Notes: generated by a model from the letters alone, not told the origin. Shown: positions 1 to 8,339, counted from the stretch's first letter. The stretch is 64,000 nt of DNA from DASULK01 sp036278255 (GCA_036278255.1 DASULK010000213.1:1-64000); one strand, 5' to 3'. Numbers and translations are program-made.

Positions 1-1
1 C

Positions 2-304
2 TTCTTCATGCTCGCCCAGGGCAGCGGTGCCACTGCGTACGGCACCTCCCCGGTGTGCGGCTCGGCGCCGGCGGTGACCGGCATCGGCCGGAGCAAGGCG
101 GAGAGGATCTGGTTCCGTGCCTTGGACCGCTACTTCACCTCTAACACGTCGTACGTCAATACCTCCAACCCGGGTAATACCGCCCGTGCCTACACGCTCC
201 GCGCGGCGGCCGACCTCTACGGCCAGTGCTCCACCGAGTACCGGACCGTGCAGGCTGCCTGGACCGCGGTCAATGTGGCCGGCAGCGACAGCGCCTGCAG
301 ATAG
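2..304 (+). CDS. Partial M4 (thermolysin-type) neutral metallopeptidase, C-terminal end
   Basis: The frame is open from the left edge of the window and stops with TAG at 302-304, so only the last 100 codons are present and the start lies outside. The visible part has the C-terminal helical signature of secreted M4 zinc peptidases: an IGRSKAERIWFRAL stretch followed by DRYFTSNTSY, a helix with AADLYGQCS, and a final AAWTAVNVG-like segment. The HExxH zinc site would lie upstream of the window. In the family the protein is exported with a propeptide and cleaves extracellular proteins. Two Cys in the last 30 residues may form a disulfide. Confidence 0.85.
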   Translation, partial: FFMLAQGSGATAYGTSPVCGSAPAVTGIGRSKAERIWFRALDRYFTSNTSYVNTSNPGNTARAYTLRAAADLYGQCSTEYRTVQAAWTAVNVAGSDSACR

Positions 305-415
305 CGTGATGTCTTCCTCGACTGGCTGAGGGGCCGGCATCGCGCCATCCGGCGGAAGCGGAACGGCCTGTCGTACCGGTTGAGGATTGACGCGGTGCGG
401 TGCCAGCCGCAGCAG

Positions 416-442
416 TGAGGGCCCGGATTTTCCGGGCCCTCA
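416..442 (+). terminator. Strong hairpin terminator after the M4 peptidase gene
   Basis: A perfect 12-bp stem (TGAGGGCCCGGA, 416-427, with its complement at 431-442) closes a TTT loop. It lies about 110 bp after the peptidase stop codon. No long T-run follows, as is usual in high-GC actinobacteria. Confidence 0.75.
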
Positions 443-445
443 TTC

Positions 446-767
446 TGGGTGAATCCTAGGATTTCGAGGGGCTTGCAGCATTTGCGAATGACATCTCTTT
501 TGGCGAGAGGGCGCCGGGCCTTCGCCACCCTAAAAGGGCGCAAATCGGGATGGAATGCCATCCAGAAAGCCGCCGTCCGCCTGGAAAACTGCCAGGTGGC
601 TGATTGAGCCCTTCCTCTTTATTGCCTATCTCCCGCACACTCGTCTACACAGCAAGGCTTGACGAAACGGCGTTACGGCAAGAAACGCGATCGGCACCCG
701 GCCGCCACCAGGTGCCGATCTTCAGAACCATCCCACCAGCCCGCCTCACGAGCCGTTGGAGGCCTGC
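446..767. other. Gene-free stretch upstream of the DUF6232 gene
   Basis: No supported coding region is seen here. It contains a perfect 12-bp palindrome, AATCCTAGGATT, at 452-463. The ribosome binding site of the next gene (GGAGG, 758-762) closes the stretch. Confidence 0.5.
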
Positions 768-1328
768 ATGGATGCTACTCGCCCTCCGGCCATCCCGCCA
801 GAGCACCAGATCGCCGCCCCTGTCCGGCGTCGGCCTTCCGCGCCAGTGGCCAACGCCGACAGCCGGCACCTTGTCCTCTACCGGCAACCGGGAATCTGCA
901 TCACCCCGGAATGGTTTCTCGTCGCCGGTCGGCGGTTCCCGGTCCGTGAACTGACCCGGCTGCAGACCGCCCGCGGACCCCGGCACCCGATCGTCGTCCG
1001 GGCCGTCATCGTCACCGGGCTCGTCCTGGCCGGGGTCGGCGCGACACTCGGCTTCACCGGTAACCTGGCCCGGCTGAGCGCCGGCGCCTATCTGGCCCTC
1101 GGGATGGTGGCCTTCGTGCCGGTCTTGGCGGCGTCGATCGGCCAGCGCTTGCGGCCCCGGGCCTTCGAACTCTGGGCGGAATACCAGGGGATAGCGATCC
1201 TGGTGTTCAGCAGCGACAATGAGCGACAGTACGGGCAGGTGACCCGGGCCCTGCTCAGAGCTCGGGAGATGGCGCGGTTCGGAGGGGTAACCGCTCCGGT
1301 GGCGTCGAGGGACCTCTGGCGACGATGA
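768..1328 (+). CDS. DUF6232-type membrane protein
   Basis: A protein of 186 residues. After a variable, Pro-rich N-terminal 35 residues comes a conserved block of the actinobacterial DUF6232 family (LYRQPGICITPEWF, then RFPVRELTRL). Two hydrophobic segments follow at about residues 80-98 (VIVTGLVLAGVGATL) and 105-125, then a short cytoplasmic tail. The ATG at 768 is chosen because GGAGG lies five bases upstream; a TTG at 756 has no such site. The function of the family is unknown. Its 3' end overlaps the convergent regulator gene by 74 bp. Confidence 0.75.
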   Translation: MDATRPPAIPPEHQIAAPVRRRPSAPVANADSRHLVLYRQPGICITPEWFLVAGRRFPVRELTRLQTARGPRHPIVVRAVIVTGLVLAGVGATLGFTGNLARLSAGAYLALGMVAFVPVLAASIGQRLRPRAFELWAEYQGIAILVFSSDNERQYGQVTRALLRAREMARFGGVTAPVASRDLWRR

Positions 1329-2208
1329 CCGTGTTCGAATTGGCGCCCATCTCGTCGGCAATTCTTCTGATGAATGCCAAGGAATCCGTTCTGGGCAGCG
1401 ACCTCTCCTGCAGCCGCAGAAATGTCTCAAGGTAGGGCCGGGTGTCGGTGGGTTCGTCGATGACGAGCCCACCGCTCTCCCTGTTCTCGAGATAGACCAC
1501 GTCGGTGTCGTCGGGGTCAGGAAATTTCAGGATCAGGAAATGGCCGAGGTTCGTGTAGTTGCCGGCGGTGAACGGAAAGACGCGGATGACGATGTTGGTT
1601 TGGTTTCCGAGGTCCTCAAGATGCAGCAGCTGCTCTCGCATGACTTCGATGCCGCCGGTCTGACGTCGCAGCGCCGCCTCATCGATCACACAGCTCATTC
1701 GCAGTGGAACGGCCTGGCTGAAGACCGCCCGTTGGCGTTGCATCCGGATCTCGACCCGCCGTTCCACGTCGTCACGGCGCAAGTGCATCGGGGCCACGGC
1801 ATCCACCATGGCCCGGGCATAGTCTTCGGTCTGCAGCAGCCCCGGCAAGCCGACCGAATGGTACGAGCACAGCTCGTCCGCTTCGGCCTCAAGTCCGATA
1901 TAGGTGCCGTAGGAGGAGGGAATATGGTCCTTGTGCGGTGCCCACCAGGCGCGTCGGCGGGCGACCCGGGCGATTTCCACGAACTCCGACACCTGGACCG
2001 GATCGGTTATCCGGTAGAGCTGAAGCAGGGCCTTCAGATCGTTGGTGGAGATGGAGACCGTCCCGGCTTCGATCCGGATCAGTTTCGACAGCGACCAGTC
2101 CATCGTGGCTGCCACCTGCTCCTGGGTCAGCCCGGAGATATCCCGAGCGCGGCGTAATGCCGTACGCAGTCGGCGCCGGCCACCGATCGGCCCGTGGACC
2201 GTTTGCAA
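1255..2208 (-). CDS. XRE-family helix-turn-helix regulator with DUF5753 domain
   Basis: A protein of 317 residues. An N-terminal helix-turn-helix (about residues 8-65) contains LTQEQVAATMDWSLSKLIRIE, and a DUF5753 domain follows (about 100-285) with the hallmarks LPGLLQTEDYARAM and RMQRQ. This architecture is abundant in Streptomyces and Micromonosporaceae and is often paired with small DUF397 proteins; no DUF397 partner is seen here. The TTG at 2208 is preceded by AAGGAGG with five bases of spacing, so it is preferred over the TTG at 2232. The C-terminus runs 74 bp into the oppositely transcribed DUF6232 gene. Its DNA target is not evident. Confidence 0.85.
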   Translation of the reverse strand: MQTVHGPIGGRRRLRTALRRARDISGLTQEQVAATMDWSLSKLIRIEAGTVSISTNDLKALLQLYRITDPVQVSEFVEIARVARRRAWWAPHKDHIPSSYGTYIGLEAEADELCSYHSVGLPGLLQTEDYARAMVDAVAPMHLRRDDVERRVEIRMQRQRAVFSQAVPLRMSCVIDEAALRRQTGGIEVMREQLLHLEDLGNQTNIVIRVFPFTAGNYTNLGHFLILKFPDPDDTDVVYLENRESGGLVIDEPTDTRPYLETFLRLQERSLPRTDSLAFIRRIADEMGANSNTVIVARGPSTPPERLPLRTAPSPEL

Positions 2209-2434
2209 TGAGGCCTCCTTGCAGCATGACAAGGTCGCTCAGCGGTACGTCGGCCTCCTGCGCAACCTGCCACCTGGCTGGTGGCCATCTTGCGACTAGC
2301 CAAGTGTGGCGAGTGTTACACAACTGGTGTCGGGTTCGCTACCGGCTGATCGCCGGATGCTCCCGTGGCGGGAAAATTGCCTCGCCCTCATCCACGGGCG
2401 GAGCAGCCCAAAGGATGTGCCGGAACGAGTGGAC

Positions 2435-2758
2435 TCATCCCGTGACCGGCTCGGGCTCGCGGGCCCACCGCGCCACGACCCGCTCCGCGTAGAACGAGAC
2501 GAATGGCACCGTCCCGGCCAGCATCACCAGAAGCATGCGGCTCATCGGCCAGTTGCCGCGTCGGGCCAGATCGAAGGCGGCAACCAGGTAGACCATGTAG
2601 AGGAATCCGTGGGCGGGACCGACGGTCTCCACCACGATCGGGTTGTCCCAGATGTACTTCATCGGCATTCCGATGACGACAAGCAAGATCAGAATGACGC
2701 CCACGACGTAGGCGATCATGCGGTAGCGGGTCAGGGCTGCGCCCACTTCTCGTACCAT
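2435..2758 (-). CDS. DUF3817-family integral membrane protein
   Basis: A protein of 107 residues with three hydrophobic helices, at about 12-30, 48-66 and 74-92. It matches DUF3817, recognised from KYIWDNPIVVETVGPAHG and FLYMVYLVAAFDLARR. AGGAAAGG immediately precedes the ATG. The family is a small actinobacterial membrane protein of unknown function. It lies 30 bp downstream of another small membrane protein gene on the same strand, so the two probably form an operon. Confidence 0.82.
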   Translation of the reverse strand: MVREVGAALTRYRMIAYVVGVILILLVVIGMPMKYIWDNPIVVETVGPAHGFLYMVYLVAAFDLARRGNWPMSRMLLVMLAGTVPFVSFYAERVVARWAREPEPVTG

Positions 2759-2788
2759 CCTTTCCTGCCGGCCTCAGCCGGCCCAGGC

Positions 2789-3190
2789 TCAACCGGGGTA
2801 ATCGCTGGGACGGGCAGCCGGATTGGCATTGAGCCACGCCAGATAGTGGTTGTAGGCGGCCAACTCGGTGTCCTCCGCCTCCTCCGGCGGCGGTGCCATC
2901 CTGCGGGGCGAGCGAACGGGGCGACGTATTCCGGAGGCGGGTGTCGGCTCCGCCACCTCGGATCCGGGATCGGCGGCGCGCTCCTCAGCGAGCGTCTGCC
3001 GTACTTCACGGAACCAAAGGAAGACGACAAAAGCGGCGAAGACCGGCCACTCGAATGCATATGCCCAACTCAACGAGTTGCCGGCGGCGGCCCGGCTGAT
3101 CTGCCACCAGGCGAGGCCGAGGAAGCTCGCCACCAGCACGACCATGACCACATGGCGCGCGATCCATTCGCGGGTCAACAGCCGTTTCAT
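2789..3190 (-). CDS. Conserved actinobacterial membrane protein paired with DUF3817
   Basis: A protein of 133 residues starting MKRLLTREW. It has two transmembrane segments (about 10-28, VVMVVLVASFLGLAWWQI, and 42-60, AFEWPVFAAFVVFLWF), then a charged Pro/Ala-rich region, and ends with YNHYLAWLNANPAARPSDYPG-like residues. The pairing upstream of a DUF3817 gene is common in actinobacteria. The ATG at 3190 was chosen because the hydrophobic core begins soon after; no strong ribosome binding site is visible. Function unknown. Confidence 0.8.
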   Translation of the reverse strand: MKRLLTREWIARHVVMVVLVASFLGLAWWQISRAAAGNSLSWAYAFEWPVFAAFVVFLWFREVRQTLAEERAADPGSEVAEPTPASGIRRPVRSPRRMAPPPEEAEDTELAAYNHYLAWLNANPAARPSDYPG

Positions 3191-3348
3191 GTGCTTGAGC
3201 CTACCGTCGGCGAATCCGCCTCTCCGACGTGCCGTCGTAGTCTTCCGGCCCCTGCCAACTGCTTCCCCATCGTCGCGCACCGGTTGGGTTTGGCGTAGCC
3301 CGGGTTGGGCAACCTGGTGCAGCACCGACGCGATCACCGGGGGCGCCA

Positions 3349-3732
3349 GTGACCGAATTCGTACGCCACAGCGGGTATTCGCCGGCCAGCTCCGGTACGC
3401 CCTTCGAGCCCGTCGATGTCAGCCCTGAGCAACGGATGGGGCAGTGGCGCGGCGACCAGTACCGCAGCACCGGCGTGGTCCCGCCGCCGGCGGCCGAGTT
3501 TGCCGCCGAGACCGAACTCGACGAGATGGGGATCGATCCGGCTGAACTCAGTGACGACGATCTGATGCGGGAGATGCAGAGCCTGCATCGGACCCGGCTC
3601 GCCACGCTCCGGCACGCCGCCGACACCGCGCTCGCCACCCACCTGCGCCGCACCGCCGAGCTGGAGACCGAGTACCTCAACCGGTACCCGGGGCGGGAGA
3701 TCGATCCCAGCCGGCTGCGCGACGGCTGCTGA
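3349..3732 (+). CDS. Hypothetical acidic protein (DUF6158-like)
   Basis: A protein of 127 residues starting with GTG. The first 50 residues are Pro/Ser-rich and probably disordered. The rest is helical and acidic (ELSDDDLMREMQSLHRTR...AADTALATHLRRTAELE) and ends near YLNRYPGREIDPSRLR. It resembles a short conserved Micromonosporaceae protein (DUF6158, from memory). No catalytic motif or membrane segment is visible. It is followed after one base by the SRPBCC-like gene, which suggests co-transcription. Confidence 0.7.
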   Translation: MTEFVRHSGYSPASSGTPFEPVDVSPEQRMGQWRGDQYRSTGVVPPPAAEFAAETELDEMGIDPAELSDDDLMREMQSLHRTRLATLRHAADTALATHLRRTAELETEYLNRYPGREIDPSRLRDGC

Positions 3733-3733
3733 G

Positions 3734-4063
3734 ATGGGGGCCTGTGCCGAGCGGGGGATGTCCGCGCCCCCAGAGGTTGTTTTCAACACCGCCACCGATC
3801 CGGCCCGCTACAGCGGCTGGCTGCCGGCACCACTGAGACGCCAGGACCGCCCGAAGATGATCCCCTCCAGCCTGACGGTGTCGTGGAGCCCAGATCCGCA
3901 GGGCTGGGCCGCGGAGCTGGCGGTGCGGCAGGGCGCCGCGGGCGGTGCGTTGGTGCGGCTGGAACTGGCCGCCGACCTGCCCGACGAGCAGCTCAACGAG
4001 ATCGCCGAGGAGTCGCTGGCGAAGCTGGCGCGGCACGTCGCCGACAACCTGACCGCTGGTTGA
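3734..4063 (+). CDS. SRPBCC/polyketide-cyclase-like small protein
   Basis: A protein of 109 residues. The segment APPEVVFNTATDPARYSGWLP is typical of the first strand and helices of the SRPBCC (START/Bet v1-like) fold, and the C-terminal helix (LNEIAEESLAKLARHVADNL) closes such folds. The protein is short for the superfamily (about 140-150), so it is a compact variant or slightly truncated. The start is uncertain: ATG 3734 and ATG 3758 are both possible. Ligand and function unknown. Confidence 0.6.
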   Translation: MGACAERGMSAPPEVVFNTATDPARYSGWLPAPLRRQDRPKMIPSSLTVSWSPDPQGWAAELAVRQGAAGGALVRLELAADLPDEQLNEIAEESLAKLARHVADNLTAG

Positions 4064-4086
4064 ACGTCACCGGGGGGATCGAGTAC

Positions 4087-4614
4087 GTGAAGACACTGAC
4101 CCGCCTGCGGCAGGCGTACGCGCCGCAGGAGCACCGCCCGCTCGGCGGGTACGTGGGCTCCATGCTGACCTACCTGGGCGCTACGGGTGGTCTCGCCGTC
4201 ATCGGTCGGCTGACCGGACGTCGGATCCCGCAACGTCCGGCCCCGGCCGACGTGGTGCTGGTGTCCATCGCCACCCACAAGCTGAGCCGCATGCTCTCCA
4301 AGAACACCGTGACCAGCCCGATCCGGGCCCCCTTCACCCGCTACGAACGTCCGATCGGCAGCGCCGAAGTGATGGAGCAGGTACGCGACGAGGGCAGCAG
4401 CGCCCGACACGCTGTCGGCGAATTGTTGAGCTGCCCCTTCTGCACCGCGGTCTGGGTGGCCACCGCGCTGACCGCCGGGCTGGTACTCGCCCCGCGACTC
4501 ACCCGGCTGGTGGCGACCGGAGCTACCGCCGTCGCTGCATCCGACTTTCTCCAGATCGCGTACGCGACGGCACAGCAGAGCGCCGAAGGCCCCCGCCCAC
4601 AGCAGCCCGGCTAG
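4087..4614 (+). CDS. DUF1360 domain protein
   Basis: A protein of 175 residues starting at GTG 4087. It shows the DUF1360 pattern: a membrane-associated region, then VVLVSIATHKLSRMLSKNTVTSPIRAPF, and a conserved ELLSCPFCTAVW motif with two Cys at about 119 and 122. The SCPFC motif resembles a metal or redox site, but no role is established. A hydrophobic segment follows it (WVATALTAGLVLAP). It is the last gene of a three-gene run that ends at the hairpin at 4703-4732. Confidence 0.85.
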   Translation: MKTLTRLRQAYAPQEHRPLGGYVGSMLTYLGATGGLAVIGRLTGRRIPQRPAPADVVLVSIATHKLSRMLSKNTVTSPIRAPFTRYERPIGSAEVMEQVRDEGSSARHAVGELLSCPFCTAVWVATALTAGLVLAPRLTRLVATGATAVAASDFLQIAYATAQQSAEGPRPQQPG

Positions 4615-4702
4615 CAAACTCGTCCGGTCGTGCTCTCCTGTGCGCAAGCACGGATGCCAGTTCGCGCCGGGTGCAGGCACGGATCTCAGCGGATGCTGAG
4701 CA

Positions 4703-4732
4703 GGCAGCGGCCGCGCGGATGCGGCCGCTGCC
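4703..4732. terminator. Bidirectional hairpin between convergent genes
   Basis: A perfect 12-bp stem (GGCAGCGGCCGC, 4703-4714, with its complement at 4721-4732) has a six-base loop. It lies between the DUF1360 gene and the convergent small gene ending at 4743. A smaller CTCAGC/GCTGAG hairpin at 4685-4700 precedes it. Confidence 0.7.
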
Positions 4733-4742
4733 CTGTACCGAA

Positions 4743-4967
4743 TCATTTCTTTCGGTGCCGCGGCCACTCCCGTTCCAGACCGGACCAGCCGCGCGGTGAT
4801 TCCGTCTCGCGTTGGTTCTCTCCGCTGAGGATGGGCTCGGAGACCGCCGTCGTGTCGTGCTCCTCAGCGAAATCCGCGTTCGAATTCGGTGGGGTCTCCG
4901 CTTCGCCCTCCTGCGGCGGATGACCGATGGCGGGCAGGCGCTCATCGCTGGGATCGTGCTTTCTCAT
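4743..4967 (-). CDS. Small hydrophilic hypothetical protein
   Basis: A protein of 74 residues, mostly charged and polar (HDPSDERLPAIG, many Glu/Pro, basic end REWPRHRKK), with no hydrophobic segment, so probably disordered. The ATG at 4967 is preferred over the neighbouring ATG at 4970 because GAAGGAG lies about six bases upstream. Function unknown. Confidence 0.55.
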   Translation of the reverse strand: MRKHDPSDERLPAIGHPPQEGEAETPPNSNADFAEEHDTTAVSEPILSGENQRETESPRGWSGLEREWPRHRKK

Positions 4968-5075
4968 CATCGTCTCCTTCACGCAGCTCGCGCCGCCGGT
5001 CGGCTGTGCTCAACCCGTGGTCCTGATGCGGAGCCCGGCCGGCGTTTCGGTCAAGGAGTCCCAGGGCATGAGGCC

Positions 5076-5279
5076 TCAGCCTGCGGTCTCGCCAAGCAGT
5101 TCGGCCACCTCGTCGATTGCGTAGTCGCCCTGCGGCAGTGCGGTGATCCGGGCCAACAGATCAGCTGGCAGCTCCGCTGCGACAGCCCGACGCTGGATGA
5201 CGGATTGAGTAATCCGTTCCTGCCCGTGGTAGATCCCATCGAGCAGGTCGAGGATCTGGCGGGACGACTGATCGGTCAT
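5076..5279 (-). CDS. Small hypothetical helical protein
   Basis: A protein of 67 residues starting MTDQSSRQILDLLDG, predicted all-helical, ending with LPQGDYAIDEVAELLGETAG. This last part resembles short DUF2795-like helical modules, but I cannot assign it firmly. No good ribosome binding site is visible. The coding call rests on amphipathic composition and the absence of a better overlapping frame. Confidence 0.5.
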   Translation of the reverse strand: MTDQSSRQILDLLDGIYHGQERITQSVIQRRAVAAELPADLLARITALPQGDYAIDEVAELLGETAG

Positions 5280-5641
5280 GGAGATCAAATACCCGGGCGG
5301 TGCAGGACCAAACACCGGGCGAGTGACGCGGGATACATCCGCGGATGGAACAGATCCCCCCCGCCTGTGGTTGACTCAAGTGTCGGTGTGCTGAGTGTCC
5401 CCCGGGCTTCAAATCATTTGCCTTCGCGGAATACCGTCCGGCTGGAGCCGCGTCGCGCCACTCGCCGAGAGGCGACCTGCACACCGACACCGAGCGCCGC
5501 CCCCGGTCTCACCGCCGGGGGCGGCGCTCTCTCTCCGTACGGATTTTCTCCGTTGGACCGCGACAACGGACCATGGCGGCGGTGCCCGGTGATCCGATGT
5601 CCTGAGATGCCGTCGGACGGATGATCGGATAGCGTTCGGCT
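5280..5641. other. Divergent intergenic region upstream of the M16 pair
   Basis: A 362-bp gap between a small minus-strand gene and the M16 peptidase gene, with no supported coding region. It holds a perfect 15-bp hairpin at 5492-5529 (listed separately). Promoters for both sides must lie here, but none is clear enough to call. Confidence 0.5.
5492..5529. terminator. Perfect hairpin in a divergent intergenic region
   Basis: A 15-bp perfect stem (GAGCGCCGCCCCCGG, 5492-5506, with its complement at 5515-5529) has an eight-base loop. Its position between divergent genes is odd for a terminator. It could end a short leader or an unseen small transcript. No T-run follows on either strand. Confidence 0.5.
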
Positions 5642-6934
5642 ATGCCCGACAGCGGTTACCCCTGGCCGATCGAGACCACCACGCTCGACAACGGGTTGCG
5701 GGTGGTGGTCAGCCCCGATCACAGCGCCCCCGTCGTCGCCGTCAATCTCTGGTACGACGTGGGCTCGCGTCACGAACCGGCGGGGCAGACCGGGTTCGCG
5801 CACCTTTTCGAGCACCTCATGTTCGAGGGCTCGGTCAACGTGGCCAAGACCGAGCACATGAAGCTGATCCAGGGCTGCGGAGGCACCCTCAACGCCACCA
5901 CCAACCCCGACCGCACCAACTACTTCGAGACGGTGCCGGCCGAGCACCTGGAGCTCGCGCTCTGGCTGGAAGCCGACCGGATGGGCGGCCTGGTGCCGGC
6001 ACTGGTCCAGGAGACGCTGGACAACCAGCGCGAAGTGGTCAAGAACGAGCGGCGCCAACGCTACGAGAACGTTCCGTACGGCGATGCCTGGCTGCGCCTG
6101 CTCCCGCTGCTCTATCCCCCCGGCCACCCGTACCATCACGCGACGATCGGCTCGATGGAAGACCTCAACGTCGCCGATCTGCCGACGTTCCAGGATTTCC
6201 ACATCACCTACTACGCGCCCAACAATGCGGTGCTCAGCGTGGTCGGCGATGCCGAACCGGGCGAGGTGTTCGCCCTGGTGGAGAAGTACTTCGGACGGCT
6301 TGCCCCACGCCCGGACATCCCGCCCGCCCCGGACGGACGCGTCGTGCCGGCCTCCGGCGTCCCGGCGCGGGAGACCGTCACCGCCGAGGTGCCGGCCCCG
6401 CGGCTCTACCTCGCTCACCGTACGCATCCGTTCGGCAGCGAGCCCTACGATGCGGTGACCGTCCTGGCGTCGGTGCTCGGCAACGGCCGCGGCAGCCGCC
6501 TCTACCAGCGGCTCGCCGACGGCGCCCGGCTCGCCCAGCCGGACAACATCGCCGCATACGGGATCGACCTGGCGCATGCGCCGGCGCCGTTGATCGCTAC
6601 CGCCACCGCGCGGCCCGGCGTCACCGGCGAAGAGTTGGAGGCGGGTCTGGTCGAGGTCGTCGACGAGATCGCCACCGACGGGGTGACCGAGGCCGAACTG
6701 GAGCGGGCCCACGCCCTCCTGACCAGTGGGTGGTGGCGGTCCATCACGACGGTGGAGGGCCGCGCCGACGCGCTCAGCCGATACACCCTGCAGTTCGGCG
6801 ATCCACGCCGGGCCCGCGACCGACTGCCGGGCTGGCTGGCCGTCACCGCCGACCGGGTGGCACAGATCGCCGCTGAAGTACTGCAACCCCAGGACCGGGT
6901 GACCCTGACCTACCTGCCGGAGGAGCGACCGTGA
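5642..6934 (+). CDS. M16 family zinc metallopeptidase, catalytic subunit
   Basis: A protein of 430 residues. The inverted zinc motif HxxEH is intact (H54-L-F-E57-H58), and the downstream glutamate lies in the KNERRQRYEN helix about 75 residues later. N-terminal (about 10-200) and C-terminal (about 205-425) M16 domains are both present. Family members degrade peptides or process precursors, often as an active/inactive pair. Its stop overlaps the start of the next gene by four bases (GTGA), giving translational coupling to the second M16 protein. No signal peptide is visible, so it is probably cytoplasmic. Confidence 0.9.
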   Translation: MPDSGYPWPIETTTLDNGLRVVVSPDHSAPVVAVNLWYDVGSRHEPAGQTGFAHLFEHLMFEGSVNVAKTEHMKLIQGCGGTLNATTNPDRTNYFETVPAEHLELALWLEADRMGGLVPALVQETLDNQREVVKNERRQRYENVPYGDAWLRLLPLLYPPGHPYHHATIGSMEDLNVADLPTFQDFHITYYAPNNAVLSVVGDAEPGEVFALVEKYFGRLAPRPDIPPAPDGRVVPASGVPARETVTAEVPAPRLYLAHRTHPFGSEPYDAVTVLASVLGNGRGSRLYQRLADGARLAQPDNIAAYGIDLAHAPAPLIATATARPGVTGEELEAGLVEVVDEIATDGVTEAELERAHALLTSGWWRSITTVEGRADALSRYTLQFGDPRRARDRLPGWLAVTADRVAQIAAEVLQPQDRVTLTYLPEERP

Positions 6935-8277
6935 TCCTGATCGCCCAGCGCCCGGAGCCGGGCACCCCCCGGCCGTACCGTTTCCCGCCGGTGATCCGCC
7001 GGACGGTCCCCGGCGGCGAGATCGTCGCGGCAGATCTTCCCGGACACCGCCTCGCCGTCGCAGCGCTGCTGCTGGACGCCGGCGCCGGACGAGAGCCGGT
7101 CGGTCGGGAAGGATTGGCCGGCGTGCTCGCCAAGGCCCTGGAGGAGGGGACGACCCAACGCGACTCCGCCGCATTTTCCTTGGGGCTGGAGCGGCTCGGT
7201 ACCCAACTGTCACTCTCCACCGACTGGGATTCCTTCCGGGCCAGCGTCCAGGTCCCGGTGGACCGGTTGCTGCCGGCGGTGGAGCTGCTCACCGAGGCGG
7301 TCCGTACCCCCCGGCTCGACCCGGCCGATGTCAGCCGGGTCCGCGACGACGAGGCGACCGCGCTGCGGATGCACTGGGCCAACCCCGGCCCGCGGGCCGA
7401 GGCTGCGCTCCGCGCGGACCTGTTCGGTATCGATGCCCGACACGGCCGGCCGATGGATGGTGATCCGGAGTCGGTAGCCGAGATCACGGTCGACGATGTG
7501 ACCGCCTTCCACGCCGACTGGCTGACCCGGCCGGGCACACTGCTGGTCGCCGGGGACCTGTCGCGGATCGACCTGGCCGCCCTCGGCACGGCGGCGTTCG
7601 AGGGAGCTGCGGGCATCCCCGTCGCCGCAGACGCTCCGTTCGAGGTCACGGTGCGCCCCGAGCGGCGCATCATCCTGGTCGACCGGCCCGGCTCGGTGCA
7701 GTCGACGCTGCGGTTGGGGCACCCGGCACCGCACCGGGCCCACCCGGACTACGTGCCGATGTATCTGGCCGCCACGGTCCTGGGCGGCGCCTTCACCTCC
7801 CGGCTCAACCACCTGCTACGGGAGGTTCGCGGCTACACGTACGGGATCCGGGCCGATTTCGGGCTGTCGCGCCGCTTCGGGCGGTTCCTGGTCAGCTCAG
7901 GGGTGCAGACGGCGGTGACCGCACCCGCCCTGGTCGACGCGGTCGGGGAGATCGCCCGCACCGAGATCGAGGGGGTGACCGAGGAGGAGTTGGCGGTCGC
8001 CCGGTCCTGGCGGGTGGGGCAACTCTCGGTGGAGCTGCAGGCCCCTGCAGCCATCGCCAACGCCTTGGCGACCCTCGTCGTCCACGGCTTGCCCGACGAC
8101 TACTACGAGCAGTTCCGTTCCCAGCTCCACTCGGCGGACCCGGCGCAGGTCTCCGCAGCCGCCGCGGCCCACCTGTACGGTCAGGGGCTGACCCTGGTGG
8201 TGGAGGGGGATGCCGCGGCGATCCGGGACGACCTGGTCGCCACCGGCCTGGGTGAGGTCGTCGACGTCACGATCTGA
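6931..8277 (+). CDS. M16 family protein lacking the zinc motif (partner subunit)
   Basis: A protein of 448 residues with two M16-like domains. The first domain has no HxxEH: the equivalent place reads GLAGVLAKALEEGT. The C-terminal domain keeps the family segment LNHLLREVRGYTYGI and ends LTLVVEGDAAAI. In bacterial M16B pairs, one subunit carries zinc and the other supplies the R/Y substrate-binding residues; RGYTYG fits that role. The GTG start lies inside the stop of the catalytic subunit gene, consistent with a fixed 1:1 complex. Confidence 0.88.
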   Translation: MILIAQRPEPGTPRPYRFPPVIRRTVPGGEIVAADLPGHRLAVAALLLDAGAGREPVGREGLAGVLAKALEEGTTQRDSAAFSLGLERLGTQLSLSTDWDSFRASVQVPVDRLLPAVELLTEAVRTPRLDPADVSRVRDDEATALRMHWANPGPRAEAALRADLFGIDARHGRPMDGDPESVAEITVDDVTAFHADWLTRPGTLLVAGDLSRIDLAALGTAAFEGAAGIPVAADAPFEVTVRPERRIILVDRPGSVQSTLRLGHPAPHRAHPDYVPMYLAATVLGGAFTSRLNHLLREVRGYTYGIRADFGLSRRFGRFLVSSGVQTAVTAPALVDAVGEIARTEIEGVTEEELAVARSWRVGQLSVELQAPAAIANALATLVVHGLPDDYYEQFRSQLHSADPAQVSAAAAAHLYGQGLTLVVEGDAAAIRDDLVATGLGEVVDVTI

Positions 8278-8339
8278 CCCGTCGCCACTGGTTGGGAACC
8301 CGCTCCGGTTCGACCGTCGACGCAGGTAGCCTCGCGACC

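Noticed and set aside
604..954. Open frame of 116 codons on the plus strand
   Set aside because: Composition is typical of an out-of-frame shadow, and the well-supported DUF6232 gene occupies the same DNA in another frame.
2313..2321. GTGTTACAC, the same 9-mer as in the rrn-upstream repeats
   Set aside because: No GGAAT lies 18 bases before its GTT and it lies upstream of a minus-strand gene; treated as chance.
2306..3298. Long plus-strand open frame of 330 codons
   Set aside because: It is antisense to two recognisable membrane protein genes, and its translation shows no domain.
5414..7213. 599-codon minus-strand open frame
   Set aside because: It is fully antisense to the M16 peptidase gene with intact motifs; translation is Arg/Gly/Pro-rich noise.
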